DNA of 33,058 bases, from positions 1 to 33,058 of the forward strand of contig DALYLJ010000013.1 in assembly GCA_031976395.1 (NCBI GenBank). The letters are read 5' to 3'. This document shows, piece by piece, positions 21,731 to 31,218 of the stretch. The notes beneath the pieces are model-generated. The model ran no database searches, had not been told where the DNA came from, and was given only the letters and a program-made list of their open reading frames with translations. Source of the stretch: UBA11164 sp002420085 (GTDB lineage: Bacteria; Pseudomonadota; Gammaproteobacteria; Xanthomonadales; Xanthomonadaceae). The number at the start of each line of letters is the position of its first letter. Position 1 is the first letter of the stretch. The position numbers were made by a program, and so were the translations under genes.

Positions 21731-24136
21731 TCACGGTGATTCGATCCTGGCCAGCCGAAGCGCGTTGACCGTGACCAGCAAGGACGAAGCGGCCATCCCG
21801 AGTGCCGCCAGCCAGGGAGTGACCAGGCCGGCTGCCGCCAGCGGCAAGGCGATCAGATTGTAGCCGAGCGCCCAGGCCAGGTTCTGGCGGATGACCCGGC
21901 GGGTCGTGCGGGCGAGCATGATCGCCTGCGGCAGGCGCAGCAAGCGCGGCGAGGTCGCGATCAGATCGGCGCTGCGGTGCGCCAGCGGCGCGCCGTCGGC
22001 CATCGCGATCGAGACATCGGCTCCGGCCAGCACCGGGGCATCATTGATGCCGTCGCCGACCATCACCACCCGGTGCCCACGCGCTTGCAGGTCGCGCAGT
22101 CGCGCGAGTTTGTCCTCCGGACCCTGGCGGGCGTGCGCCAGGCCCAGGCCCAGGCGTCCGGCGATCGTTGCCACCGCATCCGCGCCGTCGCCACTGAGCA
22201 GTTCCGGCTCCAGCCGCAATCGACGCAACTGGACCACTGCCTCGGCGGCATCTGCGCGCAGCGGATCCTCGATCTCGAACCGGGCCAGCGCGCGGTTGCC
22301 ATCGCCCAGCCAGAGTGTGCCGTCATCCGGGCGTCCAGCGGCGAAGTCGGCACGCCCCAGGCGCAGGACGTGTCCGTCTACTTCGCCTTCGACCCCCTGA
22401 CCTGGCTTGGCGCGCAGGTTTCGGACCGTGGTCGTGCCGGTGCTGCCGAGCGAACCTTCGACCGAGCGGAATGCCTCGGCGATCGGATGCCCCGCATCGC
22501 GTTCCAGCGCCGCTGCCCAGCGGAGGATGGTGGCCGGATCCTGCCCGATCTCGACGGCCATTTGGGCATCGGCGGTCAGCAGGCGAGGCCGACCCAGGGT
22601 CAGGGTGCCGGTCTTGTCGATCAACAGGCGATCGACGGTCGCCAGGCTGTCGATTGCGTCGGCGCGCAGACTCAGGATGCCCATGCCGGCGAAGGCGCCA
22701 TGGGCTGCCGCCAGTGCTGCCGGGATCGCCAGCGACAGCGCGCATGGACAACTGACCACCAGTACCGCCAAGGTCACTTCCAGCGCCCGGTCGGGTGCGT
22801 GGTAGGTCCAGGCGAGCGCCACCAGGGCCGCGCACAGGAACAGTGCCGGAACGAACCGGGCGGCGATGGCATCGCCGATCTCGGCCAGCCGAGGGCGTTC
22901 GGCCTGGGCCTGCTCGACCAGACGGACCAGATCGGCGAGGCGGGTGTCGGCCCCGGTCCGCTCGACCCGGATTCGGGCCGGGGCATGTCGACAGACGCTG
23001 CCGGCGAAGATCGCCGAACCGGCCGGCCGCGCGACCGGGGTCGATTCGCCGGTGAGCAAAGCCTCGTCGAACTCCCCCGACTCGTCCAGCAACTCGCCGT
23101 CGGCCGGCACGGTCTCGCCGACCGCGACCGCCAGAACATCGCCGGGCCGGATGGCCTTCAACGGCACCTGTTCGCGCCCGCCGTCGGCCCGGATCCGCCA
23201 GGCCAGGGCCGGCTGCGCCCGAGCCAGGGTATCGACGACTGCCCCGGCACGTTGACGGGCCAGACGTTCCAGCACCCGTGCCGCCAGCAACAGGAAGACG
23301 AACATGACTGCTGCATCGAACCAGACATGCGGACCGCCGCGCACGGTCTCGACCAGACTGGCCAGGTAGGCCAGCAGGATCGATACCGCAACCAGGGTGT
23401 CCATGCCATGGCGGCCCAGACGAAACTCGCGCAGCATGCCGGAGATGAATGGCCAGCCGGAGTAGAACACCACCGGTGTCGAGACCAGCAGGGTCACCCA
23501 GCGGAAGAAGTCCCGGGTCGGCAGCGGCATCGTGCCGTCGAAATCGAGGTACAGGGCTTCGGCGAACATCATCGCTTGCAGGCTGCCCAGCCCGGCGATG
23601 CCGAGCCGGATCAGCAGGTCGCGCCGCTCGTGTCGGCGCGCGCGCTCCAATGCCTCGCCCGGCGCCAGATGTGATCGGTACCCCAGCGCGGCCAGACGGC
23701 CGAGCAGCCGGCTGAGCGGCGTTCGAGTCGGATCCCAGGCGATCCTGACCCGACCGGTGACCGCATTCGGTTGCGCATCCAGCAGGCCGGGCTCGCGTTC
23801 GAGCGCCTTGCCGATCAGCCATGCACAGGCGGCGCAGCGCATTCCCTCGACCAGCACGGTGATCTCGCGCCCTCCCGGATGGGCGCGACTGTGGTCGGCC
23901 AGCACATCCTCGCGATCCCAGGCGCTGTAGTCATGGCTGAGTGGATCGACCGCGCGCCCTTCGGCGCTGCGCAGCCGGTAGTAGTCACCGAGGCCGGAAT
24001 CGCGGATCCATTCGACTGCACCGGCGCAGCCATGGCAGCAGACCGCCCGTTCGACGCCATCGACGACCAGGGTCGGTGGCTGTGGCGGCAGCGGTTCACC
24101 GCAGTGGAAACAGATGTGGCCGGGATCGATCTGCAT
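21731..24136 (-). CDS. ccoI: Copper-transporting P1B-type ATPase CcoI (FixI)
   Basis: The 801-residue product delivers copper for the CuB site of cbb3 oxidase. The N terminus has a cysteine-rich segment (ICFHCGEPLP and CCHGCAGAVEWI) typical of FixI/CcoI. An HMA domain follows with MRCAAC (C101, C104). Eight membrane helices surround the CPC metal site (463-465, SCPCALSLA). TGES lies near 362-365, the phosphorylated Asp is D507 in DKTGTLT, and GDGINDAPVLAGADVSIAM is the hinge motif. All transport motifs are intact. The start codon lies 3 bases after the stop of a possible small ORF, and there is no clear ribosome site, which suggests translational coupling. Confidence 0.97.
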   Translation of the reverse strand: MQIDPGHICFHCGEPLPPQPPTLVVDGVERAVCCHGCAGAVEWIRDSGLGDYYRLRSAEGRAVDPLSHDYSAWDREDVLADHSRAHPGGREITVLVEGMRCAACAWLIGKALEREPGLLDAQPNAVTGRVRIAWDPTRTPLSRLLGRLAALGYRSHLAPGEALERARRHERRDLLIRLGIAGLGSLQAMMFAEALYLDFDGTMPLPTRDFFRWVTLLVSTPVVFYSGWPFISGMLREFRLGRHGMDTLVAVSILLAYLASLVETVRGGPHVWFDAAVMFVFLLLAARVLERLARQRAGAVVDTLARAQPALAWRIRADGGREQVPLKAIRPGDVLAVAVGETVPADGELLDESGEFDEALLTGESTPVARPAGSAIFAGSVCRHAPARIRVERTGADTRLADLVRLVEQAQAERPRLAEIGDAIAARFVPALFLCAALVALAWTYHAPDRALEVTLAVLVVSCPCALSLAIPAALAAAHGAFAGMGILSLRADAIDSLATVDRLLIDKTGTLTLGRPRLLTADAQMAVEIGQDPATILRWAAALERDAGHPIAEAFRSVEGSLGSTGTTTVRNLRAKPGQGVEGEVDGHVLRLGRADFAAGRPDDGTLWLGDGNRALARFEIEDPLRADAAEAVVQLRRLRLEPELLSGDGADAVATIAGRLGLGLAHARQGPEDKLARLRDLQARGHRVVMVGDGINDAPVLAGADVSIAMADGAPLAHRSADLIATSPRLLRLPQAIMLARTTRRVIRQNLAWALGYNLIALPLAAAGLVTPWLAALGMAASSLLVTVNALRLARIESP

Positions 24137-24139
24137 GGA

Positions 24140-24289
24140 TCACATCGATGGCAGGGGGCGGCGGGATCGCGCCAGGCCAGCCAGTCCGGGCAGGCCATCG
24201 ACCGCGAGCATCGGATCGATCACGTGGACGATGGAACGGCTCCGGGGTGGGGCGTCCACCTCGGCGATGGAGAGCCGGACGCTGCTCAT
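24140..24289 (-). CDS. Possible small ORF filling the ccoH-ccoI gap
   Basis: A 49-codon ORF from ATG 24289 to TGA 24142-24140 begins MSSVRLSIAEVDAPPRSRS and ends SRRPLPSM. It starts 11 bases after the ccoH stop and ends 3 bases before the ccoI ATG, so it fills the space almost exactly. Third positions are G or C in most codons, as in its neighbours. I recognise no family and see no membrane helix. It may be a real small assembly protein, or a leader whose translation is coupled to ccoI. It could also be chance, since GC-rich spacers often stay open. Confidence 0.35.
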   Translation of the reverse strand: MSSVRLSIAEVDAPPRSRSIVHVIDPMLAVDGLPGLAGLARSRRPLPSM

Positions 24290-24300
24290 CAAACCCGCAC

Positions 24301-24803
24301 TCAGGGCTCGGCCAGGGCCGGTTTCAGTGTGGCCGTCCGGCTGCCTGCCGGCAGTCGGCCGTGGATGCGCCAACGGCCGTCGCTCGCCGCCAGTCGCACC
24401 CGCCAGGCATGCCCGCCATCGAAGTCGGAGATTCGGCCCAGCCAGGCATCGGTGCCCGGTGTCAGCGAGATGCTGCGGTCAGCGGCCGCATCGACCGGGT
24501 GGATCAGGTGCAATTCCAGCACGGTGGCTTCCGGTCGTGGCTGCAACTCGACCGCGATGGCGCCGGTTTCGGCGTCGATCCGCAACAGGCCCGACAGGCT
24601 GAGCCGGGCCGCCCGAGCGTCGGCTGACAGGTCGCCGGTCTGGATCTGGGCGCTGCGCCGAACCGGATCGGGCACGCTGTCCTGGCCACCCGCACGCAGG
24701 GCGATGATCAGGGTTGCCACCCCGGCGACCACCGCCGCCGTCGGCAGCGCCAGCATCAACCAGACCATCTTCTCGCGGCGCCAGTCGGCGTGCTTGCGTT
24801 CGA

Positions 24804-24807
<4 letters not shown>
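24301..24807 (-). CDS. ccoH: FixH/CcoH family cbb3 oxidase assembly protein
   Basis: The 168-residue product has a short cytosolic N terminus, one membrane helix (about 14-37) and a periplasmic beta-rich domain. LHLIHPVDAAADRS and WRVRLAASDGRWRIHG are typical of FixH. CcoH stays with the assembling cbb3 oxidase and is required for its stability. Its ATG overlaps the ccoG stop in an ATGA arrangement (24804-24807), and gene order ccoG-ccoH-ccoI is standard. Confidence 0.93.
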
Positions 24808-26468
<1,661 letters not shown>

Positions 26469-26470
26469 CC

Positions 26471-26770
26471 TCAACGCTCCGGCGGCAGTGGAGCATTGAA
26501 CCGGCTGGCTGGCCGCAGCAGGATCCAGGTGAACAGACTGGATGCCGCCGTGCAGGCCCAGAACATGAAGAACCCGATGGTATAGCCGAAGCCGCGGTCG
26601 ATCTCGATGTCCGGGAAGGTCAGGTCGCGCAGTGCCAGCGGATCAACGAAGGCGAAGAACACCATGGTCGCCACCCCGGCGGCGAAGAACGACGGCCACA
26701 GGATCGCCCCCAGCCGCTGCACCAGCGGCCGGGGCGGGTGGTCGAATTCGCCGTCCGGGATCGAACTCAC
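26471..26770 (-). CDS. Small two-helix membrane protein between ccoP and ccoG
   Basis: The 99-residue product begins MSSIPDGEFDHPPRPLVQRLGA and has two predicted membrane helices (about 22-42 and 62-86). They are joined by a charged loop containing DLTFPDIEIDRGFGYT. GTG 26770 overlaps the ccoP stop in a GTGA arrangement, and its own stop lies 2 bases before ccoG, so translation is tightly coupled on both sides. It is not one of the named cco assembly factors by sequence. I recall similar unnamed proteins at this place in related gammaproteobacteria. A role in oxidase assembly or stability is inferred from position only. Confidence 0.85.
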   Translation of the reverse strand: MSSIPDGEFDHPPRPLVQRLGAILWPSFFAAGVATMVFFAFVDPLALRDLTFPDIEIDRGFGYTIGFFMFWACTAASSLFTWILLRPASRFNAPLPPER

Positions 26771-27681
26771 GGCTGCGCCTCCTGCGCCGCGTCTGCCTGG
26801 CTTTGCGCGTAGACCCAGGCCGAGACCAGTCGGCTACGGGTATCGCCGAGCAGCGGACCGAAGGCCGGCATCTGGCCATTCCGGCCCTGCACGATGGCGG
26901 TGCGAATGCTCTCGAAATCACCCCCGTACAGCCAGATGTCATCGCTCAGATCGGGTGCGCCGAGGATCGGATTGCCGGTTCCGGCCGGGGTATGACAGGC
27001 CGCGCACAGCATCTCGAATCGCGGTTTGCCGGCCGCAGCCAGTGCCGGATCGACCTTCTGCCCGGACAGGCTCTGGACATAGACCACGGTCTCGGTCACC
27101 GCCTGATCGCTGCCGAGTGCTGGCGCCAGTGCCGGCATCGCGGCCTGCCGCCCGTGCAGGACACTGGTCAGGATGACATCGGGCGGCTCGCCCCATTGCC
27201 AGTCCCGATCGACCAGATTGGGAAAGCCCTTGGCACCGCGCGCGTCCGAGCCGTGGCAGGTGGCACAGGTGTTGGCGAACACTGAGCGACCCAGTTCCAG
27301 GGCGTCCGGATCGGTCGCCAGTTCGGCCACCGACTTGCCCTCGAAACGCGCGAATACCGGCTCCAGCTTCTCGCGTGCCGCCGCCACGGCGGCATCGTGT
27401 TCGCCGGACGAGGTCCAATCGCCGATGCCCTTGAATGCGCCCAGTCCGGGGTACCACACGAGGTAGCCGATCGTGAACACGATCGTGATGTAGAACAGAT
27501 TGATCCACCACTTCGGCAACGGATTGTTGTATTCCCGAAGATCGCCGTCCCAGACGTGCCCGGTCTGGGCGCCGGCCTTCAGGTCGGGCCGGCGGCGGCC
27601 GGTGAACCACAGCAGCCACAGGCAGCCGACGACGTTCACGACCACGAGTACGATGATGAACCAGGACCAGAATGCGCTCAT
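26767..27681 (-). CDS. ccoP: cbb3 oxidase diheme subunit CcoP
   Basis: The 304-residue product has two N-terminal membrane helices (about 5-27 and 58-78) and two periplasmic c-type heme domains. The heme sites are CATCH (139-143) and CAACH (226-230), with methionine ligands likely in QAAMPAL and GQMPAFG. The segment NNPLPKWW before helix 2 is characteristic of CcoP. It passes electrons to CcoO and CcoN. AAGGAGCGACC lies before the ATG. It follows ccoQ by 9 bases. Confidence 0.97.
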   Translation of the reverse strand: MSAFWSWFIIVLVVVNVVGCLWLLWFTGRRRPDLKAGAQTGHVWDGDLREYNNPLPKWWINLFYITIVFTIGYLVWYPGLGAFKGIGDWTSSGEHDAAVAAAREKLEPVFARFEGKSVAELATDPDALELGRSVFANTCATCHGSDARGAKGFPNLVDRDWQWGEPPDVILTSVLHGRQAAMPALAPALGSDQAVTETVVYVQSLSGQKVDPALAAAGKPRFEMLCAACHTPAGTGNPILGAPDLSDDIWLYGGDFESIRTAIVQGRNGQMPAFGPLLGDTRSRLVSAWVYAQSQADAAQEAQP

Positions 27682-27690
27682 GGTCGCTCC

Positions 27691-27831
27691 TTACTGAGAT
27701 GATGTCCGGTCGTCGTCGAGCGGCAACCGGGCTGCTGCGTCCAGCGCGGAACTGCGCTTGCCGCTCCAGATCCAGACGACGCCGCCGACGAAGGCGATGA
27801 GAAGAATGGCGGTCACGATGCCCGATGCCAT
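27691..27831 (-). CDS. ccoQ: cbb3 oxidase small subunit CcoQ
   Basis: A 46-residue ORF between ccoO and ccoP on the minus strand (ATG 27831, TAA 27693-27691). It has one membrane helix, GIVTAILLIAFVGGVVWIW at about 4-22, then a polar tail SGKRSSALDAAARLPLDDD. Position, length and topology are those of CcoQ (FixQ), which stabilises the oxidase complex. It starts 3 bases after the ccoO stop. Confidence 0.9.
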   Translation of the reverse strand: MASGIVTAILLIAFVGGVVWIWSGKRSSALDAAARLPLDDDRTSSQ

Positions 27832-27834
27832 GGC

Positions 27835-28473
27835 TCAGTCTCCACCGCCGGCCGCCGCGTCGCCGGCCTTCGGCGCGTTGCTGCCCAGGCCCTGGAGGTA
27901 CGCGATCAAGGCATCCATTTCGGTCTTGCCAGCGACGGCATCGGCGGCATTGGCGATGTCCTCATCGCGATACGGATCGCCGAGCGTCTTGAGCGTGCGC
28001 ATCTTGGCGGCCAGCCGCTGGCCGTCGATGCCGGTCGTTTCGAGCCAGGGATAGCCTGGCATGTTCGACTCCGGCACCACATCGCGCGGGTTCAGCAGGT
28101 GGACCCGATGCCAGTCATCGGAGTAACGACCACCGACCCGCGCCAGATCCGGCCCGGTCCGCTTGGAGCCCCACTGGAACGGTCGATCGTAGACCGACTC
28201 GCCGGCCAGCGAATAATGACCGTAGCGTTCCGTCTCGAAGCGCAGTGTCCGCACCATCTGTGAATGGCAGTTGTAGCAGCCCTCGCGGACATAGATGTCG
28301 CGCCCGGCCAATTGCAGCGGCGGATAGGGCTCGACTCCCGGCAGTGGCTCGATCGCCTCGGCCTGGTACATCAGCGGTATGATCTCGGCGATGCCGCCGA
28401 AGCTGATCGCGACGGCGATCAGGATCGCCATCAGGCTGACATTGGTTTCGATCTTCTCGTGTCCCTTGCTCAT
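27835..28473 (-). CDS. ccoO: cbb3 oxidase monoheme subunit CcoO
   Basis: The 212-residue membrane-anchored cytochrome c has one N-terminal helix (about 12-35). The heme c site is CYNCH (66-70) in YVREGCYNCHSQMVRTL. Family segments GHYSLAGESVYDRPFQWGSKRTGPDLARVGG and NPRDVVPESNMPGYPWL follow; the latter holds the Met ligand. It relays electrons from CcoP to the catalytic subunit. It starts 10 bases after the ccoN stop. Confidence 0.98.
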   Translation of the reverse strand: MSKGHEKIETNVSLMAILIAVAISFGGIAEIIPLMYQAEAIEPLPGVEPYPPLQLAGRDIYVREGCYNCHSQMVRTLRFETERYGHYSLAGESVYDRPFQWGSKRTGPDLARVGGRYSDDWHRVHLLNPRDVVPESNMPGYPWLETTGIDGQRLAAKMRTLKTLGDPYRDEDIANAADAVAGKTEMDALIAYLQGLGSNAPKAGDAAAGGGD

Positions 28474-28483
28474 GATCGGATCC

Positions 28484-29926
28484 TCAGGCGTGGGCCGTTT
28501 CGACGGCCGGGGGCAGCACAGGCGACTCGACCGTGCCCCTGGCCATGCGGAACGTCCGGTAGGTGTTCCAGGCCATGATCAGCATCCCGCCCAGCACCAG
28601 CAGGCCGCCGAGCAGTCGCACCAGGTAGTACGGATAGGTGGCCGCCAGCGATTCCACGAAGGTGTAGGTCAGCGTCCCGTCGACATTGGTGGCCCGCCAC
28701 ATCAGACCCTGCATGACGCCGGCGATCCACATCGATGCGATGTAGAACACCACGCCGATGGTGTGAACCCAGAAGTGAAGATCGATCAATTGCACGCTGT
28801 ACATCTGCTTCAGGCCGAGTACGCGCGGGTAGATCATGTACATCGCGCCGATCGAGATCATCGCCACCCAGCCGAGCGCACCGGAGTGGACGTGTCCGAT
28901 GGTCCAGTCGGTGTAGTGGCTCAACGAGTTGACCACCTTGATCGACATCATCGGTCCCTCGAACGTGCTCATGCCGTAGAACGACAACGACACGATCAGG
29001 AACTTGACGATCGGATCGGTACGCAGCTTGTGCCAGGCACCGGACAAGGTCATCATGCCGTTGATCATGCCGCCCCAGCTTGGTGCCAGGAGCACCAGGC
29101 TGAACACCATGCCGAGCGACTGCGCCCAATCGGGCAGCGCGGTGTAGTGCAGATGGTGCGGGCCAGCCCACATGTAGATCGCGATCAGTGCCCAGAAATG
29201 CACGATCGACAGTCGGTAGGAATAGATCGGCTGGCCGATCTGCTTGGGCACGTAGTAGTACATGATGCCCAGGAAGCCAGCGGTGAGAAAGAAGCCGACT
29301 GCGTTGTGGCCGTACCACCACTGGACCATGGCATCGACCGCGCCGGTGTAGACGTGATATGCCTTGAACAGATCGACCGGCAGCGCCAGATTGTTGACGA
29401 TATGCAGCAGGGCGACCGCGATGATGAACGCCCCGAAGAACCAGTTGGCGACGTAGATGTGGGCGACCCGGCGGATGCCGATGGTGCCGAAGAACAGCAC
29501 CGCGTAGGCCACCCAGACCACGGCGATCAGCAGATCGATCGGCCATTCCAACTCGGCGTATTCCTTGCCCTGGGTCAGTCCGGCCGGCAGCGACACGGCA
29601 GCCAGTACGATCACTGCCTGCCAACCCCAGAACACGAAGCTCGCCAGGCGATCGGAGATCAGTCGAACGTGGCTGGTGCGCTGGACCACATCGAGGCTGG
29701 TCGCGAACAGCGCACAGCCGCCGAAGGCGAAGATCACCGCATTGGTGTGCAGCGGTCGCAGGCGGCCGTAGCTCAGCCACGGGATGTCGAAGTTGAGCGC
29801 GGGCCAGTAAAGCTGCGCCGCGATGATGACGCCGACCAGCATGCCGACGATGCCCCAGACCAGGGTCATCACGGCGAACTGCCGGACCACTTTGTCGTTG
29901 TACGTTGTTGCCGCTTGGGATGCCAT
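28484..29926 (-). CDS. ccoN: cbb3 oxidase catalytic subunit CcoN
   Basis: The 480-residue, 12-helix heme-copper oxidase reduces oxygen at very low concentration and pumps protons. All ligands are visible. H60 and H347 bind low-spin heme b, H345 binds high-spin heme b3, and H207, H257 and H258 bind CuB. Tyr251 occupies the position of the cross-linked tyrosine in the cbb3 family. GGAGGGG directly upstream of ATG gives a strong ribosome site. It is the first gene of the cco run and is preceded by an FNR-type box. Confidence 0.98.
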   Translation of the reverse strand: MASQAATTYNDKVVRQFAVMTLVWGIVGMLVGVIIAAQLYWPALNFDIPWLSYGRLRPLHTNAVIFAFGGCALFATSLDVVQRTSHVRLISDRLASFVFWGWQAVIVLAAVSLPAGLTQGKEYAELEWPIDLLIAVVWVAYAVLFFGTIGIRRVAHIYVANWFFGAFIIAVALLHIVNNLALPVDLFKAYHVYTGAVDAMVQWWYGHNAVGFFLTAGFLGIMYYYVPKQIGQPIYSYRLSIVHFWALIAIYMWAGPHHLHYTALPDWAQSLGMVFSLVLLAPSWGGMINGMMTLSGAWHKLRTDPIVKFLIVSLSFYGMSTFEGPMMSIKVVNSLSHYTDWTIGHVHSGALGWVAMISIGAMYMIYPRVLGLKQMYSVQLIDLHFWVHTIGVVFYIASMWIAGVMQGLMWRATNVDGTLTYTFVESLAATYPYYLVRLLGGLLVLGGMLIMAWNTYRTFRMARGTVESPVLPPAVETAHA

Positions 29927-29954
29927 ATCCCCTCCAGGTGCCGGATCGCGGAGT

Positions 29955-29996
29955 ATTGTCCGGGGCCGGACCGTGAAGACGTTTGACTTGGGTCAA
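29955..29996 (-). promoter_or_regulatory. FNR/Anr-dependent cco promoter
   Basis: A perfectly symmetric TTGAC-TTGG-GTCAA lies at 29983-29996, one base per half off the FNR/Anr consensus TTGAT-N4-ATCAA. On the minus strand a -10-like GACAAT (29960 to 29955) places the start near 29948, putting the box at -41.5, the classic class II activator position. ccoN starts 22 bases later. Low-oxygen induction is expected from the FNR family; the protein itself is not in the window. Confidence 0.82.
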
Positions 29997-30050
29997 TACC
30001 GCCGGGCATCGACCGGCCACCGCGACGGTGCGGCCCCTGTCGCGAGCGGA

Positions 30051-31202
30051 CTATCGCTGTGATCGATCGCGTGCGGCCTGATGGCCGGGGTGGATCGCGC
30101 CCAGGACACGTTCGCCGCCGGCACCGGTCACGCTCGGCAGGTTGCCGGCTCGACCCGCCAGGGTCTGTCCTGCCAGCCAGGCGAAGATCATCGCCTCGAT
30201 CAGGTCCGGATCGAGACCGTGCCGACGGATCGATTCCACCCGAACCGCCGGCAACAGTTCGGTCAGCATCCGGGCCAGCACCGGATTGTGGCTGCCACCG
30301 CCGCACAGCAGGAGTCGCGTGCATTCGGGGAAATCGCGACCCAGGGCATCGGCCACGGTCCGTGCCGTCAGAGCACACAGGGTGGCCTGGACATCGGCAT
30401 CGGACAGGCATCGCGCACGATCTGCAAGCCGCGACCACAGCCACTCGGCGCAGAAGTGCTCGCGGCCGGTGCTCTTGGGGCCGGACCGGGCGAACCAGGG
30501 ATCGGCGAGCAGATCGGCCAGCAGGTCGGGCACGACCGTGCCGGCCGATGCCAGCAGGCCATCACGATCGAACGGCAGGCCACAGCGATCGGCGACCCAG
30601 AGATCCATCAGCGCATTGGCCGGCCCGGTATCGAACCCGAGGGTCGGCCCCGAACGTGGCAACAGGGTCACATTGGCGATGCCTCCGAGGTTCAACACCG
30701 CGCGATCCTCATCCGGACAGCCGAGCACCGCGCGATGGAAGGCCGGAGCCAGCGGCGCACCCTGACCGCCGGCCGCGACATCGCGGCGTCGAAAATCGGC
30801 GACCGTGGTGATCCCGGTGATTTCGGCGATCCGGGATGGATCGCCGAGCTGCATCGAGAATGGGTAGCGGCCGCTTGGCCGATGCCGCACGGTCTGGCCG
30901 TGGCTGCCGATCGCCAGTACCTGCGATGCGGAGACACCGGCCTCGGCGAGCAGGGCCAATGCCGCCTGCGCAAACTGTTCGCCCAGCCTGGCGTCGATCT
31001 CACCGAAGCGGTCCAGATCGACCCGAGCGCCGGGATCGGCCAGGGCCAGCACCGATTCCCGCAGATCGGACGGATACTCGAATGTGCGGCCCGTGAGCAG
31101 GCGCACCGGCCCATCGACATCGGCGTCGAACGCAATCAGCGCAGCATCGATGCCATCGGCACTGGTGCCCGAGATCAGACCGACGTACAGCGCGTCGCCC
31201 AT
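30051..31202 (-). CDS. anmK: Anhydro-N-acetylmuramic acid kinase
   Basis: The 383-residue cytoplasmic enzyme converts anhydroMurNAc released from cell-wall turnover to MurNAc-6-phosphate. Family motifs are GLISGTSADGIDAALI near the N terminus, IGSHGQTVRH, GDPSRIAEITGITTVADFRRRDVAAGGQGAPL, LNLGGIANVTLL, FDTGPANALMD and GGGSHNPVLARML. Length is close to the usual 370. It starts 16 bases after the M23 peptidase gene and belongs to the same transcript. It ends just beyond the FNR box of the cco operon, with no terminator seen. Confidence 0.96.
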   Translation of the reverse strand: MGDALYVGLISGTSADGIDAALIAFDADVDGPVRLLTGRTFEYPSDLRESVLALADPGARVDLDRFGEIDARLGEQFAQAALALLAEAGVSASQVLAIGSHGQTVRHRPSGRYPFSMQLGDPSRIAEITGITTVADFRRRDVAAGGQGAPLAPAFHRAVLGCPDEDRAVLNLGGIANVTLLPRSGPTLGFDTGPANALMDLWVADRCGLPFDRDGLLASAGTVVPDLLADLLADPWFARSGPKSTGREHFCAEWLWSRLADRARCLSDADVQATLCALTARTVADALGRDFPECTRLLLCGGGSHNPVLARMLTELLPAVRVESIRRHGLDPDLIEAMIFAWLAGQTLAGRAGNLPSVTGAGGERVLGAIHPGHQAARDRSQR

Positions 31203-31218
31203 GTCGGCCGATCGCGTC

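Noticed and set aside
22323..23822. Alternative minus-strand frame of about 500 codons within ccoI
   Set aside because: It is a frame-shifted shadow of ccoI, Arg/Gly/Pro-rich without motifs.
28470..30020. Second minus-strand frame of 516 codons over ccoN
   Set aside because: It is a shadow frame of ccoN, which has every oxidase ligand and a strong ribosome site.
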